Source of the DNA: Polychytrium aggregatum
Taxonomy: Eukaryota; Chytridiomycota; Chytridiomycetes; Polychytriales
DNA: 64,000 bases
Reading direction: 5' to 3'
NCBI RefSeq assembly: GCF_025602895.1
Contig: NW_026516272.1
Span: forward strand, 124,001 to 188,000
The translations under genes and the position numbers were made by a program. Position 1 is the stretch's first letter. Every line of letters begins with the position of its first letter. Of this stretch, positions 37,165 to 50,690 are shown one piece after another. The notes under the pieces are model-generated. The model was not told where the DNA came from. It was given only the letters and a program-made list of their open reading frames with translations, and made no database searches.

Positions 37165-38060
37165 TTAGTGGGCGGCAGGCTTGCCGGACTGCTGGTGGTT
37201 CCACCACTCGACGGCTTCATCCTTGAGGGCCTTCTCCTTGGCAGCGAGGCGACCGGCCTCACTGCAGTTATCATGGCACACGGAGGAGATGGTGAAGCGG
37301 ATTCATTGTCAGTGTCGCAGCACAGATCGAACATAGACATAGCACATCCAGTCCATGCAGAAAAGCCAGGAGACCACCCGCAGACCGCTGCAGCGGCGCA
37401 TATGCCACACGTTTGAGATGTGATCTAGTCGCTCGCCAGGTCGACAGGAGTGAGTTTCCAGATGGGCTGAACGCGTAATTCCGATCCCGAGTGGGGCATA
37501 CATCGCCGAACGACTTTGATCCCATGTCCGACGCTGGCTGATTCCACCGCAGATCGGCGTCCTTCTGGGCGAGCCGCGAATTGCTCTCAGGACGCCGTTT
37601 CCGCGACCTGGTCCAGACAAGACCACTGCCACATAATGCTGTCCACATGTGCTAATGATCCATCCGTCCGTCCAAACGGGCCGTTCCGTTTCCAAATCAT
37701 ATGATCGAGCCGTGGATTTTGTCGACGTATCCGATGGGCAGTCACAGCTACTTACGGAAGAGGAGCTGGATATGATGGATAGGGGTGATAAACAAGTCAG
37801 ATCTCGGGTGGCATTCGTTCCGCGAGAGCAATTCCAGCACAGCAAACAGTCGGTCACAGATTGCACCGCAGGAGGGCCCTCCTGGACAGCGCTTGTTTGC
37901 ACAGCAGCCACCTACAGGCGTTGGTCAGGGCAGAGTGGGCGGCAGAGAACAGGAAGAAGGCGGTGGAGCCGGAGATGAAGAAAGGGAAGTAGAGCTTGAG
38001 GACGGGCGAGGGCCAGACACGTTGGCCCAGGAAAGTGCGGAAGGCGGGTTGAGCGGTCAT
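37165..38060 (-). CDS. ATP18: mitochondrial F1Fo-ATP synthase subunit J (Atp18 / i)
   Basis: Two exons, 37912-38060 and 37165-37261, give 81 residues. The N-terminal half has the family pattern RVWPSPVLKLYFPFFISGST followed by AFFLFSAAHSA. This is a W/P/S/P segment leading straight into one membrane helix, as in yeast Atp18 and animal subunit 6.8PL/i. The C-terminal half is hydrophilic: EAGRLAAKEKALKDEAVEWW. Subunit J sits at the peripheral stalk and dimer interface of the Fo sector in the inner membrane. The donor must be the ag|gtggct at 37911-37906. The stronger-looking gtaggt four bases earlier would create an immediate stop in exon 2. The 650-bp intron is unusually long for this window, and a small extra exon inside it cannot be excluded. 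Confidence 0.85.
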
Positions 38061-38588
38061 GGTTGTCGCCGTGCTGTGACTCTCTGGTGGTCGGGAGCTC
38101 TTGCTTGACTGGGTGAGGACGAAGTCAACGACGCTGGAGCCTGGCTGAGGACAAGTGCAGAGAGCGAAAAAAGCAAAAACCAGCGAGGGCGAGACGCAGG
38201 CGAGGGCCTCTCCGCCGTGCCTTTGCCCGGCGAGAGCATGCTCGCGAGAAGGTGGCCGGATTAATTTCATTTCGGCATCGGCCAGAGCGTGGCCGGCTTG
38301 GTGCGCAGCACTGGATCGAGCCGGAGGCGGCCAGCGCTCCCGGTTTCGTCCGCCCACTTTTTTTTTGTGCCAGCCGCTCCGCACCGAGCCATCCTGGCAG
38401 TTCCCCAGCGACCCATCCCCCTGCTGCAAGGCCATCCGTGCGAGTCGATAGAGACGACATCTGCCCTCCACTGCCAGCGACTCCAAGCCGGCCCCGCTGT
38501 CAATAGTCACTCGACTTCATCGGCTGTGCAAGCAACTCCACAGCCATCATTGGCCATCATCGCGTCCACAATCGACACAAGCAGCGCT
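38061..38588. promoter_or_regulatory. shared upstream region of ATP18 (-) and WDR5 (+)
   Basis: 528 bp between two divergent starts. The frame of WDR5 is open through most of it but lacks an ATG before 38589 and has no conserved sequence. It includes a ttttttttt run at 38358-38366. No TATA box was seen. Confidence 0.45.
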
Positions 38589-41313
<2,725 letters not shown>

Positions 41314-41611
41314 GCTGAACCCCTCGTACGGCATCGTGGCCGATGGATACATCAAGGCGCAGCGCAAGCGAAGCTGATCATGCAACTGCATCGGCATCTT
41401 GACCTCTGTCCAGTCCCATTCGTGTATTGCGGGTACGTGCGCACACGGATATATCCACATACGGAGGCATGGACGCACGAATATGCGGGCAACAGCTATA
41501 CGGAAAGCGGAGGTGCGAATGGATGTATATATGATCGGCCATGTCGATTTCTCGGCTCACGATCGTTCAATAAACCTGAAGATACATGGCAGGATCATGG
41601 CGCAGCGCGGA

Positions 41612-43884
41612 CTATACAAAGTCGTATAAATATTTGGAAATGTCAAATCGCACGGCTTGCGCGACCTGCTGGATGACTTCAAAGGTCACGTTGCATTTGC
41701 ACTTCATATCGTCGAGTTGATCCAGGCTGGATACACGCCTCAGGAGCTTGAGGGTGATGAGCGTCGAGATCTGCGATATTGTGCCGTGGACCCGTCAGCG
41801 TTCAGGCTCCTCACAACCGACAGCACATATCTGCGAGTCTGTCTCGTCGCAATGCAATTCTGCCATTGATCCTTGGCTCCATACCTGCGTCTGGATGTCG
41901 ATTTTACTATCGATGGGGTCTTCGATGATACTGTAGAAGATGGCGAGCATGCGCTCAATCGGGAACGCCTTGGGGCCAAGTAGCTGCTGCCGCATCTGTC
42001 CAGCAAGCACATTGTAACGCCACAGAGGGTATGCGGATGAGCATGACAATCCCATGCTACGACCGACTCAAACACAGTCCCCAGGATGCCCCCGAGCCGC
42101 CCGACCCTTACATCACGGCCCGTTTCGAGTCACTTACCAGGCCTCCAGTTTTTGATTTGCCGCGCTTTGTGACTTTGCGCCTCTCCTCTACACCTTTGTA
42201 AAAGAATCGCACATCCATCTTTGCGGGATTGTACGAAGCCAGATACGATGCGATAAGCAGGAACCGGGTGTAGTAAGGCAACTCCAAATCTGTGGCATCG
42301 ACGGCGACGGACGGGGCCAGGCACGCAGGTTAGCGACTCTCGTCTCGGGCTGCAAGGGAATGCACACACGCAAGGAAGCCAGACGACCAACCACCTCAGT
42401 CGGGCTTGCTGAATAACCACGGGATACCAAATCCTCGTGGTGCAACGGACATCTGGCAGCGTCTCGGCATCACGATTGGTTGCTTACTTGTACGGGTGCT
42501 GATGGTCATGGTTTCCTTCTGCTCGCGCACATGCTGCATCCACTCAGCACTCGACATTTCTCGCAGATACAGCTTCTCCAGCGCCTCCTTGAGCGTCGGC
42601 TGGATCCGCACATACAACTTGCTTGTCTCGTTTTTCTTGACTGAGTGGCACGCGTGGAGAGATAGCCCAAGTTAGATCATCCGTCATACGACATCGGATC
42701 GTGCAAATGATATAGATGATCCAATGCAACCGCGGAGCCACAGCCAGGTTCGCTCACCTTTGCCAGATTGAACGGGCTCCAGATACTTGGGAAACAGGAG
42801 GGCAATCAGGTGCCGCAGCTCATTCAGGTCCTTGCAGCCTTCGTGGAAGACGTCGAATATCAAGCTGCAAAAGTTGCCAAAGAACCAGCTCTCCTCGCCG
42901 GGTGGGCAGTCCTGCTTGACGATCGAAAACAGTTCGCCTTTGGTATAGTTCGGGAATTGAATCAGAATAGGCTGTTGTGGCGTGCGATCGGTCAAAAACT
43001 GGTCCCAGAGCAGTGTTGTGATCATGATGACCGAGATTCTGCACCGAGTCTAGGTGAGGGGAGTGTCGCCAAGAGAATCGGGTGAGATTATGATCCATAG
43101 TCCTGCTGCAAGGGCGGTCTTTGCGGGACATTCGCCGCGGCTGTGACGAAGGCGAGGCCGACCACATCACACACCGCCCCACACAACTCACCACTTCGGA
43201 GAGCTTCAGGAGGGCAGGAACCAGCGTCGGCGACATGGCGCGCAGACGCTCGGCGCTATCAAAGATCTGAGCAAACGGGCATTAGTCGTGGAATCTGGAG
43301 AAGACACGCCACAGATATCCGGAGGATCGTCCAGGAGATTGCAGTTGCTGTTGTCGTTGGACTAGCAGAGATCGAGCAGCCGGCGATGGGATCGGCCATC
43401 AGGCCATCCTGCCGACAGCCTGCAATCTTGACTCCGAGCCATGGCCTGCCAGTGAATCGGAAAGTATCACACACGCACATACCAAGAAAAACGGCTTTTC
43501 ACTCTTTGCCGCAATCTCCTTGAGTTGGGCAACAAACTCGACAATCGAGTCGCACTTTGCATAGTTGGCAAACCCGTTATGGGCGGACGGCACCGTGGCC
43601 GTGATCTGGTTGAGGGCCGACTCGAAGAGCAGGCGCTGAGTGTAGCGCTCGACACAGCTCAGAAAGGCAAACGTGTGGCCGACGCTATCGCTGTCCCGCC
43701 GGAAGAAGTGGTCGATGACGTGCGATTTACCGGCCCCAGAAGGGCCCTGCAGGATCATGGGCGGTGGGGTCGGGGTCGAATACGCCAGGGCGATCGCCGC
43801 CTCCAGCTGGCGGCACTGGGTGCTTCTCTCTGGAACGCGGCCGAAGGGGGCCGCAGAGACTTCTGCGACGGGGAGCGGGGACAT
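41612..43884 (-). CDS. ORC5: origin recognition complex subunit 5
   Basis: Seven exons on the minus strand (43483-43884, 43192-43266, 42758-43049, 42488-42640, 42138-42289, 41885-41983, 41612-41770) close in phase to 443 residues, the usual Orc5 length. The AAA+ core has Walker A GPSGAGKS after PPPMILQ, the Orc5-specific [18 protein letters not shown], Walker [11 protein letters not shown], and then [20 protein letters not shown] with [10 protein letters not shown]. The C-terminal winged-helix part contains [20 protein letters not shown], the [13 protein letters not shown] helix and [20 protein letters not shown], typical of the Orc5 C-terminus. Intact Walker motifs suggest ATP binding. It acts in nuclear origin licensing. 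The start at 43884 matches the short N-terminus of the family; the frame is open upstream but dissimilar. It starts 163 bp after the PEX11 stop. Confidence 0.94.
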
Positions 43885-44047
43885 GGCTGCGGTGGACACT
43901 GGGATGTGGCTATATGCACGCAGAGCAATGTTGGGGAGGCTGCGAGGCCCAAGCAAGACAGAGTTGGGCAAGCGATCCTGCACATGGGACGCAATGCTGC
44001 CTTTTGCGGAAGTTGGCTCGAGCCAGCACCGGGTCGAGCCGGCTGGA

Positions 44048-45456
44048 TCACTGCACGTTGCGCCACTGGACATCTGTGGTCGATTCAAAGTCCATGAGCG
44101 AGCGAGCGAGTGAGTGGTGGGGCGGCATGGCATGGAGGGCACGAAAGCATGGAGGGCAAGCAAGCACGGCGGGTCGAAACGGTGCCGAGGTTGGAAAGGG
44201 AGGCCCCGGCATTCCTTGGACGAGAGCAGGGGCTCGCATCGGCGTGGCTCTGCAGATGGCCATCCCATGCGACCCCAGCCGATCCGGATGCCACCGAAAC
44301 TGCACCTACATGCACCAATGAGGGACGTGATGGTTCCGGCGGCAGCAACATAGCCCTGATCCAGCGACGTGTACTGGAGGGCGCTGCAGGGGATCAAGAT
44401 GTCAAAGGCATCTTGCGCGATGGCGAGGGTGATTGAGGCTCGATCGCTGGACCATCGGGAATGCGTCGGCACGACCACCCAGCATACAGAAGCCAGTGAG
44501 AAAACGTCGATGATCGCCTCCAGAGAACGGCGCCGTCTTTGCACATCAAGCGTCGGTCAAGTCAGCCATCTAGCCAACCGAGTTGTCACCTCTCGGCCAA
44601 GCGATCATGCTTACCGATACAGGGCCTTGACGTTGGCGCCATCCGACGCCGACTTTTCGCTGCTGGTCTCCAGAGCCAGCTTGTTCGAGTTGATCCGGAA
44701 ACGATAGAGGCTTCCAGCAAGAGAAACAACCAGCGAGGCGAGCCACCACTTCATGGCGCGGTCGCTGACTAGTTTGATGTCCGGGTGCTGCAACACGCCT
44801 GCCCCATGAATCCACTGGATCGTATCGAACGAGAGCCAGCCCATCAAAGCAACGCTCTTGAGAATGGTAGCGTAGCGCAGAAACGGATCATTGATCGCGC
44901 GGCTCTTGGATATGGCAGAAAGGAACTCGAGTTGACGACCCACTGCCATCACTGCAACACGACGGCCAAAACACAGGAATTAGTATTGCGAACACGGTCG
45001 GCGATACACTGCTCGGAATGAGCGGTATATGCGGCAGCAGCCGTTGGGCTGATTTAGGTCTGCAGGCACTTGCATCGATGACGTTACGTTTACGGCTCTG
45101 CGACAGCGTCGCCGACAGAGCGCTGAGGCGCTTGATGGTGTCTGGGTTGCCGCCGACTTTGGACAAATACCAGGCGATAAACTTGGAAAAGAACTGGACA
45201 AATCGATTGGCCTTGTCCCTGCCTGGGTTCATTAACAAGAGCTAAGCTGCGGGCACGCCAAAAAGAAACGGCAGCTGTCCACTCGGGCGATGCTTGCTGA
45301 CTGCTCGACGAGAATGGCATCGGCGATGCAAGGGGCACGAAAAGTGATGGATGAGGCTATCGCCCCTTGGCTCGCAAGAGCCGTCATACCAAGGGATGTC
45401 GACAGGAACCGGCTCGTGTGGTCCACCAGCGCCAACGAGGTTGTACCAATGCTCAT
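44048..45456 (-). CDS. PEX11: peroxisomal membrane protein Pex11, tandem copy A
   Basis: Five exons (45390-45456, 45088-45222, 44615-44951, 44310-44446, 44048-44073) close in phase to 233 residues, typical for Pex11. The N-terminal amphipathic, membrane-sculpting region follows DHTSRFLSTSLGRDKANRFV, QFFSKFIAWYL and SRKLMAVGRQLEFL. Then come KSVALMGWLSFDTIQWIH, LVVSLAGSLYRFRIN and the C-terminal membrane segment ILIPCSALQYTSLDQGYVAA with TITSLIGAYVQWRNVQ. The last 26-bp exon supplies the usual short cytosolic tail. Pex11 promotes peroxisome elongation and division. It lies directly downstream of a paralogue on the same strand with an identical exon plan. Start context cgccgccATGa. Confidence 0.93.
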
Positions 45457-45943
45457 GGCGGCGAACAGCGTCTTGGGGATCAGATGCGAAGAACGATTCT
45501 GAAGAGCCCCTCTCGGCGGCGATCCCGGACGGATGGATCCGCGGGCTGTGGCTTGGATGGAGACATCGCCTGGACCAACTCCCAGGGACAGACGACGAGC
45601 TGGCTTCTTCGAACCGCATGGGGATTGTGGCTCCGAGAAAGCTGCTGCCTGTGATGGGTCCTGAACTGCCGAGGATCCGAGATGGGACACCGGCAAGCGG
45701 ATATTCCGGCCAATGCAATAGCCGGGCACCCAGCTGTTGGATTGACTGTAAAACATCACGCTTTGTCCATGACTCTGAGAAAGGCCATTGTACCCCGTTT
45801 CTTATTACAGTTTATTGATGTGCGTGGGTGCTGATCGACGGCATTCATCTCACGCAACCCACACGTTTTAATATTGCGGCCGAGGGCAATACGTGGGGCG
45901 GCTCCGTCGACGCTCGTGGGTGTCGGCCGGTGGATAAGCGTGC
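45457..45943. other. spacer between the two PEX11 copies
   Basis: 487 bp between the stop of copy B and the start of copy A. No remnant of a third copy was recognised. Confidence 0.4.
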
Positions 45944-47247
45944 TCAAATACTGACCCATTGGAGGTCTGCGAGCCGCAAAGTGCGCCGGTGGGCAGATCC
46001 CAGTTGCGCGAGTGCATGCAATCCAGAAGCGTTGCCGGGCATGTTCAAGGAGCGATAAGCAAAGATGCATGGTTAGAGCAAGCATCGATGATCAGCCCAG
46101 GTGCACAGCGTGCTCGTCAAGATACTCACAGCCTCCAATGAGCGAGGTGGTGATGCCGGCGGCGGAAACGACGCCTCGGTTCAGCGTGGTGTATTGCAGC
46201 GCACTTCCTGGGAGGAGCATATCGAGGCCGTCTTGGAGCAGCGCCAACAGGATGCGGTTGCGTTCGCTGCCGATGAGCCCAGCATCGATCCGCCAGTGTC
46301 ATCGGGAGTATTGATGGTAGTCAAAGTCAGGATTGGGCGATAAACAGCCGGCAAAAGATCCGGCCTTTGTGCTGCTGGCAGAAACCGTGGGAGCCGACAG
46401 CGACCCCAGCCAGATGCCTCTGGCGACGACTGTACCTCTGGAGAAGCTTGACGTTCTTCTCGCCACCTTCCTTGCCCATCTTCTCGGCCTTGTGCTCCTG
46501 GGTGAGTCGGATGGAGTTGATCTGGAGCCGATAAAGGCCCCCGATAAACGAGACGCACAGGGCCGTGAGCCAGCACTTCATGCCCCGCTCGGTGATTTGC
46601 TTGATGTTGGAGAGCTTGACGATGCCGACCGAGTGGGCCCACTGGAACATATCGTGCGACAGCCAGCCGAATAGCGACAGGTTCTTCAGAATCGCAACGT
46701 AGCGCAGCAGGTCGTCCTTGATTCCTTTGCTCTTGGCGATGGTCATCACAAACTCGAGCTGTCGTCCAACACGCATCACTGGCGCATCATTGGGATAAGG
46801 CACACGGGTAAGTACGGTGAGCCTGATGAGCATCGGCCCCATCGGGACAGTCGCCTGGCCTGCCGGTATCCGCCGCCCATGTCCGCTCGGATGCTCGGCC
46901 GTACGTACGTTTGCGGGTCTGGCCAACGGCAAGGGAGAGCTTGGCGAGGCGGCTGACCAAGTCGTTCTCGCCTTTGCCGTTGGCCAAATACCACGCCAGG
47001 AAGTTTGCGAGGTACTGGATAAACCGGTTCAGTCGATCTCGGCCTGCGATTCATCTCAAGTGGATCAGTCTGTAGCCAATGTCGGGTTCAAGAAGCCTCT
47101 GCAGCGACCGAGTGGGCCATAGGGCTGGCAAATGCCGAGCAATCGCTCTGGCCAACGGCGAATGCTGCCCGGCTTACCAACAGAGGTCGACAGGAACTTG
47201 ATGGTGTGGTTGGCCGCAGCCGTTGCGTTTGCGGGCACCAGGGACAT
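45944..47247 (-). CDS. PEX11: peroxisomal membrane protein Pex11, tandem copy B
   Basis: Five exons (47178-47247, 46909-47043, 46436-46778, 46130-46266, 45944-45966) close in phase to 235 residues. The order of motifs matches copy A: HTIKFLSTSVGRDRLNRFIQ, YLANFLAWYL, TRKLMRVGRQLEFVM, LFGWLSHDMFQWAHSVG, SFIGGLYRLQINS, MLLPGSALQYTTLNRGVVSA and TTSLIGGYLQW. Exons 2 and 4 have exactly the same lengths as in copy A (135 and 137 bp), and all four splice phases match. That indicates a gene duplication with intron retention. The protein sequences have diverged considerably, most in the loop after residue 150 (EHKAEKMGKEGGEKN here). The copies may serve different peroxisome division or elongation roles, as with fungal PEX11/PEX11C (inference). 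Confidence 0.92.
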
Positions 47248-47657
47248 TTTTGCGCAGATCGGGTGGAGCGGAGCGGGCGACGCCTGCCTGGGTGTCTATA
47301 TATCGTCAATCATCATCGTCATAGGACCTGCAGGCAGCCTTGTGCATGTGAAAAGTGAGATTTGCCCACGAGATGCCGTGACATGGCATGGGCAACGAGG
47401 ACGGCCACCACAGCAACAGCAGCAGCAACAGCCAGACGCTCAGATCACCAGAGGCAGCGATATCTTCCGGATCGAGGAGTGCGGGTGCGAGATCAGAAGC
47501 AGCAGAAGCAGAAGCAGAAGCAGCAGAAGCAGAAGCAGCAGAAGCAGAAGCACCAGCGCCATGGTTTCCTTGATGCTCCCCCATCCTCCGCGTCGCATGC
47601 CCCGTCCTCTTTCCCTTGCATCAGACTCGCCGGCACCGCTCCGTCAAAACGCAGGAA
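47248..47657. promoter_or_regulatory. shared upstream region of PEX11-B (-) and the F-box/LRR gene (+)
   Basis: 410 bp between divergent starts. It contains the CAGAAG repeat at 47494-47552, which translates as poly-(KQ), (AE) or (RS) depending on frame and is not treated as coding. Confidence 0.45.
47494..47552. repeat. cagaagcagcagaag hexamer/trinucleotide repeat
   Basis: About 59 bp of mixed cag and aag triplets between PEX11-B and the F-box/LRR gene. Confidence 0.85.
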
Positions 47658-48950
47658 ATGCACCCGCAACGCACCAGGGAGCCTCAGGCAGATACTCACA
47701 CATCGAAATCCCATGCCGAGTCGTCTTCGGATCCTGGTCCGCCCGCCAACGGCATCGGCACGTTTCCGCTGCTCCAGATTTTCCTGCTCGATGGCATGGA
47801 GGGCTTGGTTTCGCTCCCGATACTGGCCAAGCTGGCCGTCCTCAACTCGGTCTTTCATCAGCACATCAGCGGTAGCCCAATCTACCAGCACCTGTGGAGA
47901 AATGCCATCCTCAAGCATCTGCAGGGCCGCAGCACCATTGTGTTCTACAACAGCCACATCCGATTCTGGTTTGCTCTTGGACGACAGCCCGACACCCACT
48001 CTTGGCCAGTTATCTGTGCTCCGTCGGCCCTCGACCGGCTTGCCAGCGCTGGGCTTTCACACGCCCTATGCATCCAACTTGAAGACGTTCATCTCTCCAG
48101 TCTCTCGGGCATCCCGTTCCGTCGGTCGCTCCGCATCTCGGATCTGCGGCTCTCGGGGAACTTTTTGGACTCGGTTCCGTCGGAAACCCTCGAGGAGCTG
48201 CCGCAGCTCCAGAAGCTAAACCTGTCCAAAAACACTCTGACATCGCTGCCGTCTACGTTGGGCCTGCTCGTCCATCTCAAGGAGCTCAATCTATCCCAGA
48301 ATCAGCTCACGTATCTGCCTGAGGAGATTGGCTGTCTCACCAAGCTCGAGGTTCTGAACGTTTCCAACAACTGCCTCTCCAGCCTCCCGCAGTCGCTCGG
48401 CTGTCTGGAAAGCCTCCAGTCGCTCGATCTAGCAGCCAGTCGGTCGGTTCCGTTGCAAGGAAGGCGGGGTTTATCCAATGCACATGTTTCCTCGTGGATA
48501 CCAGACTCTCTCGGAGCGCTCAGGTCGCTGAGGCACTTGGACCTTTCATCGAACCGTCTGGGCCACCTGCCCACGGCCCTCTGCGCGCTCTCATCGCTGC
48601 TGGTGCTCTCTATTCGCAGCAATCTGATCGAAAGCCTTCCGGACTCGATAGGACGGCTCCGCGATTTATGTACGCTGGATGCATCCATGAACCGCCTTTC
48701 GACGCTGCCGAATGAGATCGGACGTTTGGGCAACCTTGAGGAGCTGGACCTGGCTCACAACCAGCTGCATGCACTGCCATCATCATTGGGCCAACTCGCT
48801 GCGCTCACGTACCTGGATGTGTCCTCGAATCGTATCAAGAGCCTGCCCTCTGAGCTCCGGAATCTCCATGGCTTGGAGATTGTCTATGCCCATAACAACC
48901 AACTCTCGCCGGGAACCGCCACGAGCCAGCCCTTTTCCGTCATCCTCTAG
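47658..48950 (+). CDS. F-box-like / leucine-rich repeat protein, intronless
   Basis: Single exon of 430 residues from the ATG at 47658. After a polar N-terminus there is an F-box-like helical block (VSLPILAKLAVLNSVFHQHI followed by PIYQHLWRNAILKHL). About ten typical LRRs of the LxxLxLxxNxLxxLP kind follow (LQKLNLSKNTLTSLPSTLGL, LKELNLSQNQLTYLPEEIGC, LEELDLAHNQLHALPSSLGQ, LTYLDVSSNRIKSLPSELRN). The LRR consensus with IP/LP and SLGxLxxL resembles the SHOC2/PIRL or Ccr4-type ribosome-inhibitor class. One repeat near residue 265 is interrupted by about 20 Arg/Ser-rich residues (48442-48500) that break the pattern. F-box/LRR proteins select substrates for SCF ubiquitin ligases, but the F-box match is only moderate. 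Upstream coding exons cannot be excluded. Confidence 0.78.
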   Translation: MHPQRTREPQADTHTSKSHAESSSDPGPPANGIGTFPLLQIFLLDGMEGLVSLPILAKLAVLNSVFHQHISGSPIYQHLWRNAILKHLQGRSTIVFYNSHIRFWFALGRQPDTHSWPVICAPSALDRLASAGLSHALCIQLEDVHLSSLSGIPFRRSLRISDLRLSGNFLDSVPSETLEELPQLQKLNLSKNTLTSLPSTLGLLVHLKELNLSQNQLTYLPEEIGCLTKLEVLNVSNNCLSSLPQSLGCLESLQSLDLAASRSVPLQGRRGLSNAHVSSWIPDSLGALRSLRHLDLSSNRLGHLPTALCALSSLLVLSIRSNLIESLPDSIGRLRDLCTLDASMNRLSTLPNEIGRLGNLEELDLAHNQLHALPSSLGQLAALTYLDVSSNRIKSLPSELRNLHGLEIVYAHNNQLSPGTATSQPFSVIL

Positions 48951-49240
48951 CCGGCGCTCCGGCCCGAGTAAACAGAATACCCGGACACTACGTCAATATA
49001 GTGGGCTCGATACCTGGTGACCCGCAGCAGCAGGCTTCCGGGCATGTCCATTGGCACTGTCGGAGGGGATTGGGCCGAGGCGCCCACATCGACCCTCGGG
49101 TTGGGCAGGTTGGACTGGATGTGGCGCCGATCTGTGACTTTCGCGTGACCCCGGCTTCCCATGCCAAACGGCTGCACCTGCCCTGTTTCGCCAACCGACG
49201 TCCATCCGACGACGCTCCTGTCCCCAGCCCGGCATCTACC

Positions 49241-50145
49241 ATGGCCGACGATCCGCGGCCCACCCGAACCATCGGGTTCAACTCGCTCATCCCACTGCCG
49301 TCCTCCCACCCGACACTGACGATCCCCGTCCAGTCTGGCGACGCTGGCAGCAGCAGCAGCAGCAGCAGCAGTAGCGGCATCACCAGCCCCACCCCCTCGA
49401 GCATGACCCCGCTCTCGCCGCTCTACCAGTCGCTGTTGCCGTCTTCGGTCAAGACACCGCTGCACAAGCCTGGAGCAGTTCCAGGCCCGGTCCCGGTGCC
49501 CAAGGATACGATTCCAATCAATCCCAAATTGATGGACCAGCTCGAGGTGCTCGCAGCCCGGACAGCAGCGGATGTGCAGCGGCTCATCTCGACGCTGACC
49601 GATAATCTCACCAGGGTAGGCACGAATGCGGCGTGGGCCGATTAAAAAATGGCTGAGAAGGCAGTGGCTTGGCTGCATCTGTTGGTCCGGCAATGAGCCG
49701 ATCCATGCTCGCCCGGAGGCTTCGACTTCTAACATGCCCGCATCGACCTGCCGCTGGACAGATCTCGCAGCTCACGTCCGAGTCGCTCAAAGTCCAGCAG
49801 CTCAGTCTCGAAAATCTTCATCAGGCCGCTCTGGCCTCAACCGAGGAGACCCTGAACCTGATCACCAAAGTCGACGAGCTGAGCCACAACATGGAGACCA
49901 TTGGCTCTCTGGCCGCACAGATGTGGGTGCAAACGTCCCTGCGGGCAGCGCGTGGAGTTCGAATGCCGGAGCTGGAGCCGGATGATGCAGGGAGCTGGTT
50001 CTGCCTGGTGTGCGCAGCTGACTCGCTCCGCCATTGCCTCGATGTGGACCCTGGATTTGCACCTGTCGGAATGCTCGCTCGCGACACCAGCAAGGCCATC
50101 AAAGATCAACTCGACTGGTTCGAGGCGGCCGTCACCAAAACATAG
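49241..50145 (+). CDS. BORCS6-like protein (BLOC-1-related complex subunit 6 C-terminal domain)
   Basis: Three exons (49241-49615, 49762-49922, 50091-50145) join in phase to 196 residues. Residues 1-95 are Ser/Pro/Thr-rich with a run of nine Ser coded by agc repeats (49351-49376). The C-terminal 100 residues form a helical domain: MDQLEVLAARTAADVQRLIS, ISQLTSESLKVQQLSLENL, STEETLNLITKVDELSHNME and IKAIKDQLDWFEAAV. The pattern agrees with my memory of the BORCS6 C-terminal helix, which has S/T-rich 'LTVQSVQ...IKSMYxLIxKCEELxxxMKP' and 'LAxQIKxIKxxLDxLE'. In animals BORC recruits Arl8 to lysosomes and controls their positioning. A fungal role at the vacuole is inference. An unrelated coiled-coil protein is the alternative. 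Confidence 0.68.
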
Positions 50146-50690
50146 AGCTTCTCCAAGACGAAACGGGACACCCTGTTTGGAACGAGGACCGTCGCTTTCG
50201 TCCCAGGTCCTGAATACACACGCCCATCGCCCGCCATGACCAAACAGCGAGTCTGTAATCTCAAGCGGATATGTATTGGTGAAGGACGGATGGACAGACA
50301 AATGTACAGGCGACCGGAGTTGATGGCATCCGCATCGATCTCGCATGTCGGTCACAAAAAAGGGCTACAGCGGCGAATCGCCAAAAGGGAGGGGGCGACA
50401 GCGATGCCAGTCCAATATCGAAGGTCGCATCGGGAGCATAATCATGAACAAAAACAAGGGCAAATGCAACGGACAGGTGCCGCAGGGAAGAATGCCCAGA
50501 GACGGAACAGACTCAGCAGCAGGCAAAAAAACAGGACTTATACGGACAATGTTCCACGGCAAGAAGAGGGCTCTGCAAGCACGGAAGCGGAGCTGGAGAA
50601 ACTCAAATCAAAGTAGATTCAGCCAAAAAGATACCGGATGCGAGTGCGGTTCTACCGTGGTAGCGAGGGTTCGTAGCGAGGGCTGCACAG
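50146..50690. other. convergent gap, BORCS6-like / ASH-domain gene
   Basis: 545 bp, A/G-rich on the plus strand, presumed 3' UTRs. A Lys/Arg-rich open frame (50236-50616) has no domain character. Confidence 0.45.

Noticed and set aside
37309-37911. 200-codon frame inside the ATP18 intron
   Set aside because: It is out of frame with ATP18 exon 1, is Cys/Ser-rich and resembles no protein. The spliced model gives a complete subunit J.
47362-48219. 285-codon frame overlapping the LRR gene
   Set aside because: It is a shadow in another frame; only the frame at 47658-48950 shows LRR periodicity.
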